A program made the position numbers and the translations under genes. Shown here one piece after another: positions 55,238-64,000 of a stretch of 64,000 nt of DNA (the stretch's first letter is position 1; every line of letters starts with the position of its first letter). The DNA is from Pohlia nutans. Its lineage: Eukaryota > Streptophyta > Bryopsida > Bryales > Mniaceae. The notes beneath the pieces are model-generated. The model worked only from the letters and a program-made list of their open reading frames with translations, was not told the origin of the DNA and did not search any database. Location: NCBI GenBank assembly GCA_022496805.1, contig CM040094.1, positions 13,911,501-13,975,500 on the forward strand. The letters run 5' to 3'.

Positions 55238-57904
55238 CTAAGTGGTGATGCTGCGATAGGGACGCGAATTACTGGTGTGCAAGTTGGGCCGCGGTGGCGC
55301 GCCGTTGCGCAAGGGCAACGGGTTGCCCTTCTCGTCGTAGAGAATGAGGCCGGAGAATTCCAGCGGAGCGCACCGCTCGCCACGCAGAATGGCGCGTTGC
55401 CACACTGCGGGCCCTGTGCTTTCTTCTTCCTCCTCCGCTGGCCGAAGCGCATCCACCACGTCCACCTGCACAACACACACACCCCTCACCCATTGCGCTT
55501 AGGAGCAATTCAAACAATTAAAAACACATACACATACACACGAGGCTCAGTTCTTTTCACATAAGATAGCGTGTTGCATGTGATGTGCTACAATTTGTAG
55601 TAGGTGCATGCTACCACTAGTCACAAAACGACGAGGTTGTAGCATGTACTCATTAGAGACCATGGCACACCACATGCAATGTGCTATCTAGCATGGCCTC
55701 TTACAAACACAGCCACTACAACTCAAAGAAAGCAGCTATTGTAACATTGTTTGTAACAAATGTGACCACTATAGAAAGGGGCATTGTATGCATTGTACTA
55801 CAACCTGTTAGGGGAGAGTAGTCCGGTGGGCATTGGCTCATCGTCAAGACGAACAGACACTTTATTCATGCCGGCCTCGAAAGAGGGCCGGAGTTTATAT
55901 CTATCTACTACGACCTGTATTTGGTAACTACAAACCCATTTTGATGCTACCACATACTCCCCAAAAAATGCAAAAATGACTGGCAAATAGTGGCAAGTAG
56001 CAACCTACTCAAACTTCCTCACGTACACTGTAGATGTAGCTTTTGTCAACGCAAGGTTCACCAACATTCTTAAATCAGAGCCAACAACATTGAGATGTTT
56101 CAAACAACCAAGAGGTAAAAACAATCCCAATGCTGTGTTTTCAACATTTATTGTTTCTTTCAAGCATTGAAATATGCTAAGTTTGTCCCTGAATTCCATG
56201 TGATCCTCCAAAGTAATTAACCATCTGAGCGTCAAAAAATCATACACTTATCAAAGTCTATGCTAGCAAGATATTTTTTAAAGTTATTAAAACCAAAATT
56301 CCCCAGAAGTAGTGCAATAGTGAACACAATAAACGAATTTCTGGGGCTAAACAACTACAAAAGTTCATCTAATGCAGTGTGGTTTCAACCAACTGAGGTT
56401 GAAACAACATTCCAGTATAGGGTTTCTTTTGGGCTCTAAAGTTGAAACAACATTCCAGTATAGGGTTTCTTTTGGGCTCTAAAGTTGAAACAACATTCTC
56501 TCGTTGTTGATTTTTGAATTGCAGGAGAGGAAGGCCGTGCATTCACTAAAACTACATCTACAATAAATGAATGTGAAAAAATTTGAGTAAGTTGCAGGAG
56601 AGGAAGGCCATTCACTAAAACTACAGATCTACAATAAATGAATGTGAGGAAGTACGAGTGAGTTGCAGAAATGAAAAGCCCTGCATTCACTAAAACTACA
56701 TCGCAAATGAATGTGAGGAAACTTAACCCGATTCATGGTTTTAAAATGACAAGTTTAAACGATCATATTGTGAAAATTATAATTTGAATGGGACCAAATT
56801 TTATATCACTGGAATTAGTGAAGAATATTACGTATGTTGAATACTTTTTTATAAAAAATTAACAAAAAAGAATCTACATAAAACCTACTCAAAACTACTG
56901 AAAAAAACAGGAGCCACCTGGTGGCCTTATGGTCCTTTAGGGGTTAAGTAAGTTGCTACTCATAAAACGAGAGTGAGAGGATGCATTCAGTAAAACTACA
57001 TCTCCAATGAATGTGAGGAAAGTTTGAGTAAGTGGCAGGAGAGGAAGGCCTTACATTCACTAAAACTACATTTACAATGAATGATGTGAGAAATTTTGAG
57101 CGAGTTGCAGGAGTGAAAAGCCTGCATTCACTAAACATCTCCAAGAAATGTGAGGAAATTGCTACTCACAAAACGAGAGAGAGAGAGGAGCAGTGATCCC
57201 AAAACCACTTTATGACATTTAGCACAGGGTGCTACCTCCCACATAAATGGTAGATACTTTTGCTACCTTGTGAATGTACTACTCACGATACCTCTATAAT
57301 ATCCGGCAATACCCTTGATATATTAAGGTGATACCATGATGATATCCGCGGATATCACCTCATGAAGTTGCTACATATTTATAACATGATGACTACATTT
57401 CAATTTTCTTTTTTTCATTTTCTTTCTTTGTATGTTTAGCAGCCCCGTTTTTTTTTGGTAGAAATCCAGCTAATTTTAGCCAGTTTTGAGAGGAGAGGAG
57501 GGGAGCACCTGGGAAGCGCAATCGTGGCGGAAGCTGCCGTAGGTGCGGAAGGACGATTTGCGGAAGCTGCCGCCATTGATGCTGCGGAAGGACGATTTGC
57601 GGAACGAGTCGCGCAGCTTGGCCTGGATGGCCGCGGGGCTGAAGCGCTGGCTCAGCTTGCGCGACGAAGGCGACTCGGACGACGGCGTTCCACCAGCAGC
57701 CCCGTTTGCTGCTTCCTTTGCGAGCTCGCCTTCCGGCTCCGATTCCCGGTTCAGCTGCACTTGCGGATTATTGCTGTGCGCGGCGCAGAGCGCCACCAGC
57801 TTCGTCACGCACACCACGAACACCAGCACCGACGACACGAGCATCACCACGTTGCCCGGCCCCCCCGTGGCTACTCCGTGCACCGCGCTCAACCACCGCG
57901 CCAT
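55238..57904 (-). CDS. Small plant membrane protein, uncharacterised
   Basis: Two exons join in phase 0: 57509-57904 and 55238-55465, giving 207 residues. The start is the ATG before ARWLSAVHGVATGGPGNV. One membrane segment lies at about residues 19-41 (VVMLVSSVLVFVVCVTKLVA), probably a signal anchor. A linker rich in Ser, Glu and Gly follows. Next is a basic block with two SFRKSSFR repeats (about 106-125), which looks like a phosphorylation or lipid-binding region. The C-terminal block CAPLEFSGLILYDEKGNPLP is a conserved feature of a family of short plant proteins whose role I do not know. The intron holds a TTAA MITE and a hAT-like MITE. Confidence 0.7.
56430..57150. repeat. Imperfect short tandem repeats around the intron MITE
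   Basis: GAGTTGCAGGAG-GGAAGGCC-CATTCACTAAAACTACATCTACAATGAATG occurs about six times in 56510-57150, on both sides of the TTAA MITE. An additional GTTGAAACAACATTCCAGTA repeat lies at 56400-56500. Confidence 0.7.
56723..56947. mobile_element. TTAA MITE in membrane-protein gene intron
   Basis: Begins TTAACCCGATTCATGG (13 bases of the usual end are missing) and ends TATGGTCCTTTAGGGGTTAA. Otherwise it is nearly identical to 50684-50922. Confidence 0.8.
57191..57490. mobile_element. hAT-like MITE, inverted copy near exon 1
   Basis: It is the inverse of 43518-43830, starting CAGTGATCCCAAAACCACTT. The right end stops in CCAGTTTTGAGA without the last bases. It ends about 18 bp from the splice donor of exon 1. 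Confidence 0.7.
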
Positions 57905-57954
57905 GATCACCAAAACCAAAACTCCCCAAATTTCTATAAAACAATCCTCCCCCC

Positions 57955-58720
57955 AACAATAACAACAAAAGGTCATCAACTTCTGTTTTGCGTCACTCTG
58001 ACAAAGCTCCGTATGCAGTCACCAAGCTCCATCAACTTCATCACAACCAAAGGTCAGCTTTCGGGAACCTCTTAGCACAATTTTAGTCAGAGCTAGCTCA
58101 CAAACTACAACACTAAGAAGCTCCCAAAAGCTGCTGCACTGGAAACTAAACGAGGCTCCACCAACACAAGAAAGCTCAATTTTGTGGAAATATCTTAACA
58201 GAAGCTCCGTCGGTTGTCGAATTACAACACGAAGAAGCGTGGTTTTCTCAATGCACCACTGAAACGAGTTCCCGAAATTCTATCAAGGTCAACTGTGATA
58301 CCTCGGTCCCCAAAACTCTATAAAAGATCCTCCACGGTCCAACAACAACAGTAACAAAGGTCAACTTCTGTTTTGCGTCACTCTGACAAAGCTCCGTATG
58401 CAGTCAGAGCATCAAACTACCAAGCTGCCCTTTACCAACACAGGAACCTCTTAGCACAAATTGCACAACACTATGAAGCTCCCAAAAGCTGCTGCACTGG
58501 AAACTCTATAAACGAGCTTCCACCAATTAACAAAAGAAAGCTCAATTTGTGAAAACGTCTTAGTTACAGAAGCTCCGTAGGTTGTCGAGCTCACGAATTA
58601 CAACTCGAAGCCTAAGCGTGATTTCCTCAATGCACCTCTGAAACTTACTCCCAAAATTCTGACCCGTAAGGTCAACGAACTGTGACAAGCTCCGTACATA
58701 TGCAGTCAGAGCTCACGAAT
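57955..58720. repeat. Duplicated 5' region of the membrane-protein gene
   Basis: Segments such as GCTCCCAAAAGCTGCTGCAC, CTTCTGTTTTGCGTCACTCT and GAAGCTCCGT-GGTTGTCGA recur at a spacing of about 370-400 bp, two to three times. This is a tandem duplication of the likely promoter region. Confidence 0.75.
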
Positions 58721-59288
58721 TACAACACTAGGAATGTACAGTAAGCTCCCATAATTGCTTCCACCAACAAAACAAAAGACATAAACCTCTTAACACAACT
58801 GAAGCTCTGTAACTGAATTGTGACAACATAAAATTGTGACAACACACAAAACTATAATTTTTTTGCAGCTCGGTCACAAGCGGGGGGGGGGTATTGATAC
58901 TAATATCTAATGCAACAAAATTGATGAAAGTCCTCACCAAATTACGATGACGATACGTTGCCCACTTCGAAGCACATTGTCAGGAGCTTCTGTCCACCGC
59001 GCAGTCCACACACGCAACAACAAAGCGCGCACTCCAACGAACTGCAAGTGAGGCAATTATCAGCTCATCTCAGCTCCCAAGGCCTTCACTCGATCTTGGC
59101 AGTCAGTTTTGCTTCGACAACACTGAATATTGAAATCCAAGAAAAACAAAACCATGTCATGAGTGCGACGTGGGCGGCTCTGGTTCTAGTTACCGCACGG
59201 GAGGCAAAAGGGGTGTAACTGACGGTCCCATGTTGACGTCTTTTGCGAGTCAATGGGTCGTCCGGGCGGCGCTGGAATCGGATGCTCA

Positions 59289-61199
59289 GAGCATGGCCAC
59301 CCATGGCCTCAGAGGGTCTCTGACCTCAAGAAGTGGATGAAAAGTTTCAAGGGGCCTTTCAAAATGCTTCTTGATTCTGGATTCTAGCGTGTTAGAAATT
59401 GGGCCTTGAAATCACTATTGAGTTGACTATTCGATGATTATTCCTCTCATTCTACTTGTGATTGGTCCATTGACTATTTGATGCGCACTTTGATACGTGA
59501 AGGGCGTGCAAGGGTGGGGGAGTGTGAGTGCAAGGGCCCTTCACATGTAGATGAATAATTTGAGAGGGTTAGTCCTAGCATGCATGGGTGGGAATGCTCT
59601 GACTCTGGATTCTAGCGTGTTAGAATTTGGGCCTTGAAATCACTATTGAGTTGACTATTCGATGATTATTCCTCTCATTCTACTTGTGATTGGTCCATGG
59701 ACTATTTGATGCGCACTTTTGATACGTGAAGGGCGTGCAAGGGTGGGGGAGTGTGAGTGCAAGGGCCCTTCACATGTAGATGAATAATTTGAGAGGGTTA
59801 GAGCATGGCCACCCTTGCCCTCAACAAGTGGCCTTTTGGCACTGTAGAGTGGCCTCACACTTTTTTCTCTCCCACCCTTGGGTTTGCCAGTGGCCTCTCT
59901 TGCAAGGCCTCTGTAGAAATCAGCTTTGCCACGCTAGGTTGTGGAGTCTCCTATTTTCTTCTTGAGCTTGAAATCCGGGCTATTTGTGGGATAATCATCT
60001 TCATTAATGGCCTGGACATGCTTTTGCATTGGGAAATGCTACTTCAAATCATGGCCGGCCTGTGACATGGCTTGTACATGTTCAAATTTCAATGAGATCA
60101 ACCCTGGCCCACTCAATTGCATGTGGGGACTCAAATACATGTGGTGGCTTAAATGCATTTTGCGAGTTTTGAATCTCCACGGTGGGTCTGCAGAATTGTG
60201 AAGGCCACTCTCACTGCTCTCTCAAATCAATTTCCAAGGCCACTTGTTGAGGCCATGGGTGGGAATGCTCTTAGAGCATGGCCTCAAAGGGTCTCCGACC
60301 TCAAGAAGTGGATGAAAAGTTTCAAGGGGCCTTTCAAAATGCTTCTTGACTCTGGATTCTAGCGTGTTAGAAATTGGGCCTTCAGAACACTATTTAGTTG
60401 ACTATTCGATGATTATTCCTCCCATTCTACTTGTGATTGGTTCATTGACTATTTGATGCACACTTTTGATACGTTAAAGGGCGTGCAAGGGTGGGGGAGT
60501 GTGAGTGCAAGGGCCCTTCACATATAGATGAATAATTTGAGAGGGTATGTCCTAGCGTGCATGGGTGGGAATGCTCTCAGAGCATGGCCACCCATGGCCT
60601 CAGAGGGTCTTTGACCTCAAGAAGTGGATGAAAAGTTTCAAGGGGCCTTTCAAAATGCTTCTTGACTCTGGATTCTAGCGTGTTAGAAATTGGGCCTTGA
60701 AATCACTATTGAGTTGACTATTCGATGATTATTCTTCTCATTCTACTTGTGATTGGTCCATTGACTATTTGATGCGCACTTTGATACGTGAAGGGCGTGC
60801 AAGGGTGGGGGAGTGTGAGTGCAAGGGCCCTTCACATGTAGATGAATAATTTGAGAGGGTTAGAGCATGGCCACCCATGGCCTCTCAGAGCATTCCAACC
60901 CACGCACGCTAGGACTAACCCTCTCAAATTATTTATCTACATGTGAAGGGCCCTTGCACTCACACTCCCCCACCCTTGCACGCCCTTCACGTATCAAAGT
61001 GCGCATCAAATAGTCAATGGACCAATCACAAGTAGAATGAGAGGAATAATCATCGAATAGTCAACTCAATAGTGATTTCAAGGCCCAATTTCTAACACGC
61101 TAGAATCCAGAGTCAAGAAGCATTTTGAAAGGCCCCTTGAAACTTTTCATCCACTTCTTGAGGTCAGAGACCCTCTGAGGCCATGGGTGGCCATGCTCT
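59289..61199. mobile_element. Array of Tourist-like GAGCATGGCCACCC MITEs
   Basis: Copies of about 310 bp with ends GAGCATGGCCACCC and GGGTGGGAATGCTC lie at 59289-59599, 60276-60575 and 60580-60875. A partial copy lies at 59601-59800 and an inverted one at 60886-61199. A related element with a longer inverted end (GAGCATGGCCACCCTTGCCC) occupies 59802-60270. The last two copies form a large inverted repeat. Confidence 0.8.
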
Positions 61200-61464
61200 C
61201 AGTCTGTCAGTTAGTTGCAGTCCCGGGCTCTTCTATATTTGCACTCCGGAACTGAGAGTAGTGGGCGTGTGAAGCGGTTGGTTACTGCTTCAGGTTGCCG
61301 AGGTCCAAGCAGGATACCAGGGTCTCCCGCTACGTTCCAGCCTGAGTTTTTGGGGTCCTGGGACCACAGAGTTAAATTTGGGACTGGAAATCAGGCGTGC
61401 CGTAACTTAAACTCATCAATTTCCTACATCATGGGTGCCACACTGCGAATAAATTTTGTTTAGA

Positions 61465-61740
61465 ACGAACGGCATCCTAGAAGACAAAGAGGTGAGTTTT
61501 CATCCAGTTTTCATTACCCATTTTGCACATTCATCCATTGTATGGTCTATAAATAGAAATTTTCATCAAACTTTTTCTGTTAGTAGACAAGCAAGTGAGA
61601 AGAAAAGGAATAGTATTGTTTTCATTAACCAGTTTGCACATTCATCCATTATAGTGTTTACAAATAGAAATGTTCATTCAAAATTTTATGTTGGTAGAAC
61701 GAGTGGCATCCTAGAAGACAAGCAAGTGAGAAGAAAATGA
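61465..61740. repeat. Imperfect tandem repeat
   Basis: GAACGA-GGCATCCTAGAAGACAA and TTTGCACATTCATCCATT occur twice at a spacing of about 125-230 bp. A 94-codon frame here follows the repeat and is not convincing as a gene. Confidence 0.6.
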
Positions 61741-63214
61741 ATAATATTGTGTTATTATTAACCATTCTTGCACTCGGGTACTACTACCTAAGTGACATAT
61801 AGGTAATAACCGGATGAGTTCTTGACTAAAACCTGTTGCTTTTGTAAAATATTGAATTTTAGTTGGTTCCCTTGGAAAACTACCCTGTTCAGTGATGTGG
61901 CCACCCTCTAAATCCAACACCAATTTTTTTTTTTTTTGTTATTGATGAAGTTTTGTTGCACGACTAAAGATGCTCCTACACATACATCCTGACTGTGTAA
62001 AGCCCCTATAACCGTGCATCCCATTTGCTGGTTGGCTTTAGGTGACCCCCAAGCTGACTTGCCGTTCTGGACCACAACTTGTTTTCCTCATCGACCGAGA
62101 AGAAGTTAAAAAATGACTTTGAGAACCTCAGAATCGTCAATGCTTATCGTTTTGATTCTTCAAACAATGTCACTTTCCACGACTTTCTTGTGAGTCACTA
62201 CAAGTCAACAAAGGCTGTGGGACACCATTGGAGCAAATTTTGAACTAGGTAACCTTCAAGCCGTCGTGAGGCGGCGAGAGGGTTACAATTGGACGTAACC
62301 AGCTCTGTTTGCAGATGAAAAATCTTGTAACTACTGTCTTCATGGATGAATCTTTCATGATTATGAACAAATTGTGCTGCTCGTGGATGAAACACTGGAA
62401 GGAGAAGCGACGCTTCTGACTGCTGTTGGAGGTGCTCTTCAGTCGGAAAAGACACAACAGACAAATTAAAGTGTTGCTTGTCAGTCAGGGAGGACACAAC
62501 AAACAAATAAAACCCGGATTCTCCGTTGGTCAGAAGCGTCGCATTTCCTACTAGTGAAACGAGTCCAAGCAGACACTTGCGCTCAATCAGAGCTGGTTAC
62601 GTTCAATCCTGGGCTTCTGTTTTGCAACATCTTCGGTTTGTTGCAATGTCTGCAATCGCCAAATAACCTACTTGAGTTCTAATACCACTTCTGTTAAATT
62701 ATGATTCTGATTTTGAGCTATGAATTTCATGGGGTAGGTGATCACCGACTCTCTCTGTATCATGCAATTTTTTTTAAAAATATGTTATGAATTGAAGGGG
62801 ATTTACGATCATCAATCCACTTTTGTGCACATTGTATGATTATGCACTTTAACGGAAGCGGTATTTTCTCTTCAGTGGAGCTGGCTGGCTGGCTCTGTGG
62901 GAGTTGGTTTGTAATAAAGAGGAGTGGGGTACGTTTGTTTGTAAACTGGGTGGAGGGACAAGAAATTTAAGTGAATGTTGTATCATCTTTAAAAGCTATT
63001 CATGTTTGGTTGATCTGGCATGAGTACAAGGAGCCTGGCACTTATGATGGCACCATAGAAATCTCTCATGGGAAAGACATCCCAGGGGGAGCATATTAAA
63101 GCAAGCAGCAACAGTTATCTTTCTTGCATCCAACTTGCACAATGTTCAAAATGTGCTCCTGAATTTGTAAGGTGTGGACACTCAAAATGGGCATTTCTTT
63201 GTTTTCCTACATAA
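61741..63214. other. Intergenic, no gene seen
   Basis: No coding region, RNA gene or transposon end is convincing. GTCAGAAGCGTCGC and its inverse occur at about 62405-62425 and 62530-62545. Confidence 0.35.
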
Positions 63215-63525
63215 GAGCATGGCCACCCATGCCCTCCCAGAGTCTCTCACACTCAAGAAGAAGTAGATGAAAAATGCTAAGGGCCCTTCAAAAATACCTC
63301 TTGACTCTCAATCCTAGTGTGTTAGAAATTGGGCCTTCAAATCATTATTTAGTTGACTATATCCTCACATTCTACTTGTGATTGGTCCATTGACTATTTG
63401 ATGCACACTTTTGATAACTTAGGTGAAGGGCATGCAAGGGTGGGGGAGTGTGAGTGCAAGGGCCTTCAAAATGTATATGAATAATTTCATCGAGTGAGTC
63501 CTAGCGTGCATGGGTGGGAATGCTC
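63215..63525. mobile_element. Tourist-like MITE with TAA duplication
   Basis: A solo copy of the 59289-61199 family. Ends GAGCATGGCCACCC and GGGTGGGAATGCTC, flanked by TAA at 63212-63214 and 63526-63528. It defines the 3-bp target duplication for the family. Confidence 0.8.
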
Positions 63526-63639
63526 TAATGATTTAGTGTCTGGAAACTACTTCTCAACATGGACACTGTTGGAGTTTTGGAGATATGGTGTCCTCGTAAA
63601 AAAAAAATTACTATAAATTTTTTAAATAATAGAAAACCT

Positions 63640-63800
63640 TTTGAATGTGGATGTAGTGTTACAATGACGAATAACAACTTTATAATAAACATGGTATGCT
63701 AACTCATTTCACTCTCATCACCTGAAAGAAACATGGTATTGTTAGTGGAAGTGGGAATGACAAGTAGTAAACTCCTATGTATAGTATTATAAGGACACTA
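63640..63800. repeat. Dispersed repeat shared with 17940-18075
   Basis: GGATGTAGTGTT-CAATGACAAAT and ATGACAAGTAG-AAACTCCTATGTAT occur in both places in the same orientation. Ends are not defined. Confidence 0.55.
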
Positions 63801-64000
63801 TTTATTCTCACCTTTGAATAAACTTTGGTAAAAGACATCAATTCTCGTTGAATATTTATTATTAGACTAGTTAAATTTGTATATTTTATTGTTCATAAAT
63901 GAAACAGGATTTCTATTTTGCACTTCAATGTGTATGAAGTTTGTAATATGTAAGTTTGTATTCTCAATACAATATCATTTGAAACAAAGATCTGTCAGAG

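Noticed and set aside
55238..55489. Separate 83-codon gene
   Set aside because: It joins in phase to the exon at 57509-57904 and begins at a good splice acceptor, so it is the second exon.
57455..58075. 206-codon plus-strand frame
   Set aside because: It is the antisense of the membrane-protein exon; its length comes from the GC-rich exon on the other strand.
62198..62506. 102-codon minus-strand frame
   Set aside because: No recognisable motif, no splice support and AT-rich surroundings.
1..64000. CRISPR arrays, bacterial operons, rRNA genes
   Set aside because: No regularly spaced repeats of that type, no operon-like gene order and no rRNA segments; tRNA genes could not be excluded by eye.

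Overview
The window is nuclear DNA from a land plant. The coding regions are plant-type genes split by GT-AG introns: a ribosome-silencing factor (Iojap/RsfS), a plastid-type coiled-coil membrane protein, a plant L-gulonolactone oxidase, an F-box/JmjC protein of the JMJ22 type, a CRS2-associated CRM-domain splicing factor, and a small plant membrane protein. Telo-boxes (AAACCCTAA) and Stowaway and Tourist MITEs also fit a plant. The species cannot be named. A non-seed plant is plausible because animal-type Tc1 (DD34E) elements and TTAA-flanked piggyBac-like elements are abundant here, and both are rare or absent in well-studied seed plants. That placement is inference.

Layout. 0.4-4.6 kb: stacked TTAA elements. 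4.9-8.3 kb (+): mitochondrial or plastid Iojap/RsfS gene, its three introns holding six small transposons. 8.8-9.9 kb: two TTAA elements. 10.2-14.1 kb (-): five-exon plastid membrane protein. 15.2-16.8 kb: two TA-flanked elements. 17.1-21.4 kb: a possible 4.3 kb TTAA element carrying a PLATZ-like zinc-finger reading frame. 21.9-30.3 kb (-): seven-exon L-gulonolactone oxidase gene with a complete Tc1 transposon, a decayed Tc1 and several MITEs in its introns. 31.0-32.9 kb: three MITEs. 33.3-37.1 kb: a Tc1 element with very long terminal inverted repeats and a dead transposase. 37.4-38.3 kb: a MITE holding two others. 40.3-43.0 kb: more TTAA and TA elements. 44.2-48.7 kb (-): six-exon F-box/JmjC gene, head to head with the CRM splicing factor at 49.3-52.9 kb (+). 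53.2-54.3 kb: three MITEs. 55.2-57.9 kb (-): two-exon membrane protein. 59.3-61.2 kb: a Tourist-like array with a large inverted repeat.

The host genes are unrelated housekeeping genes, not a cluster. Two act on organelle gene expression (Iojap, CRS2-associated factor). The unifying feature is a dense, multi-layered population of DNA transposons. At least 27 TTAA-flanked, CCC/GGG-ended elements are recognisable, often chained end to end so that neighbours share one TTAA. No piggyBac transposase is present, so they must be mobilised from elsewhere or be extinct. One Tc1 element (23735-25319) has an intact 338-codon transposase, matching termini and TA target duplications. Two genes show damage or doubt: the oxidase has an exon 1 frame break and one junction with a phase conflict. 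All gene models are read by eye and have no transcript support.
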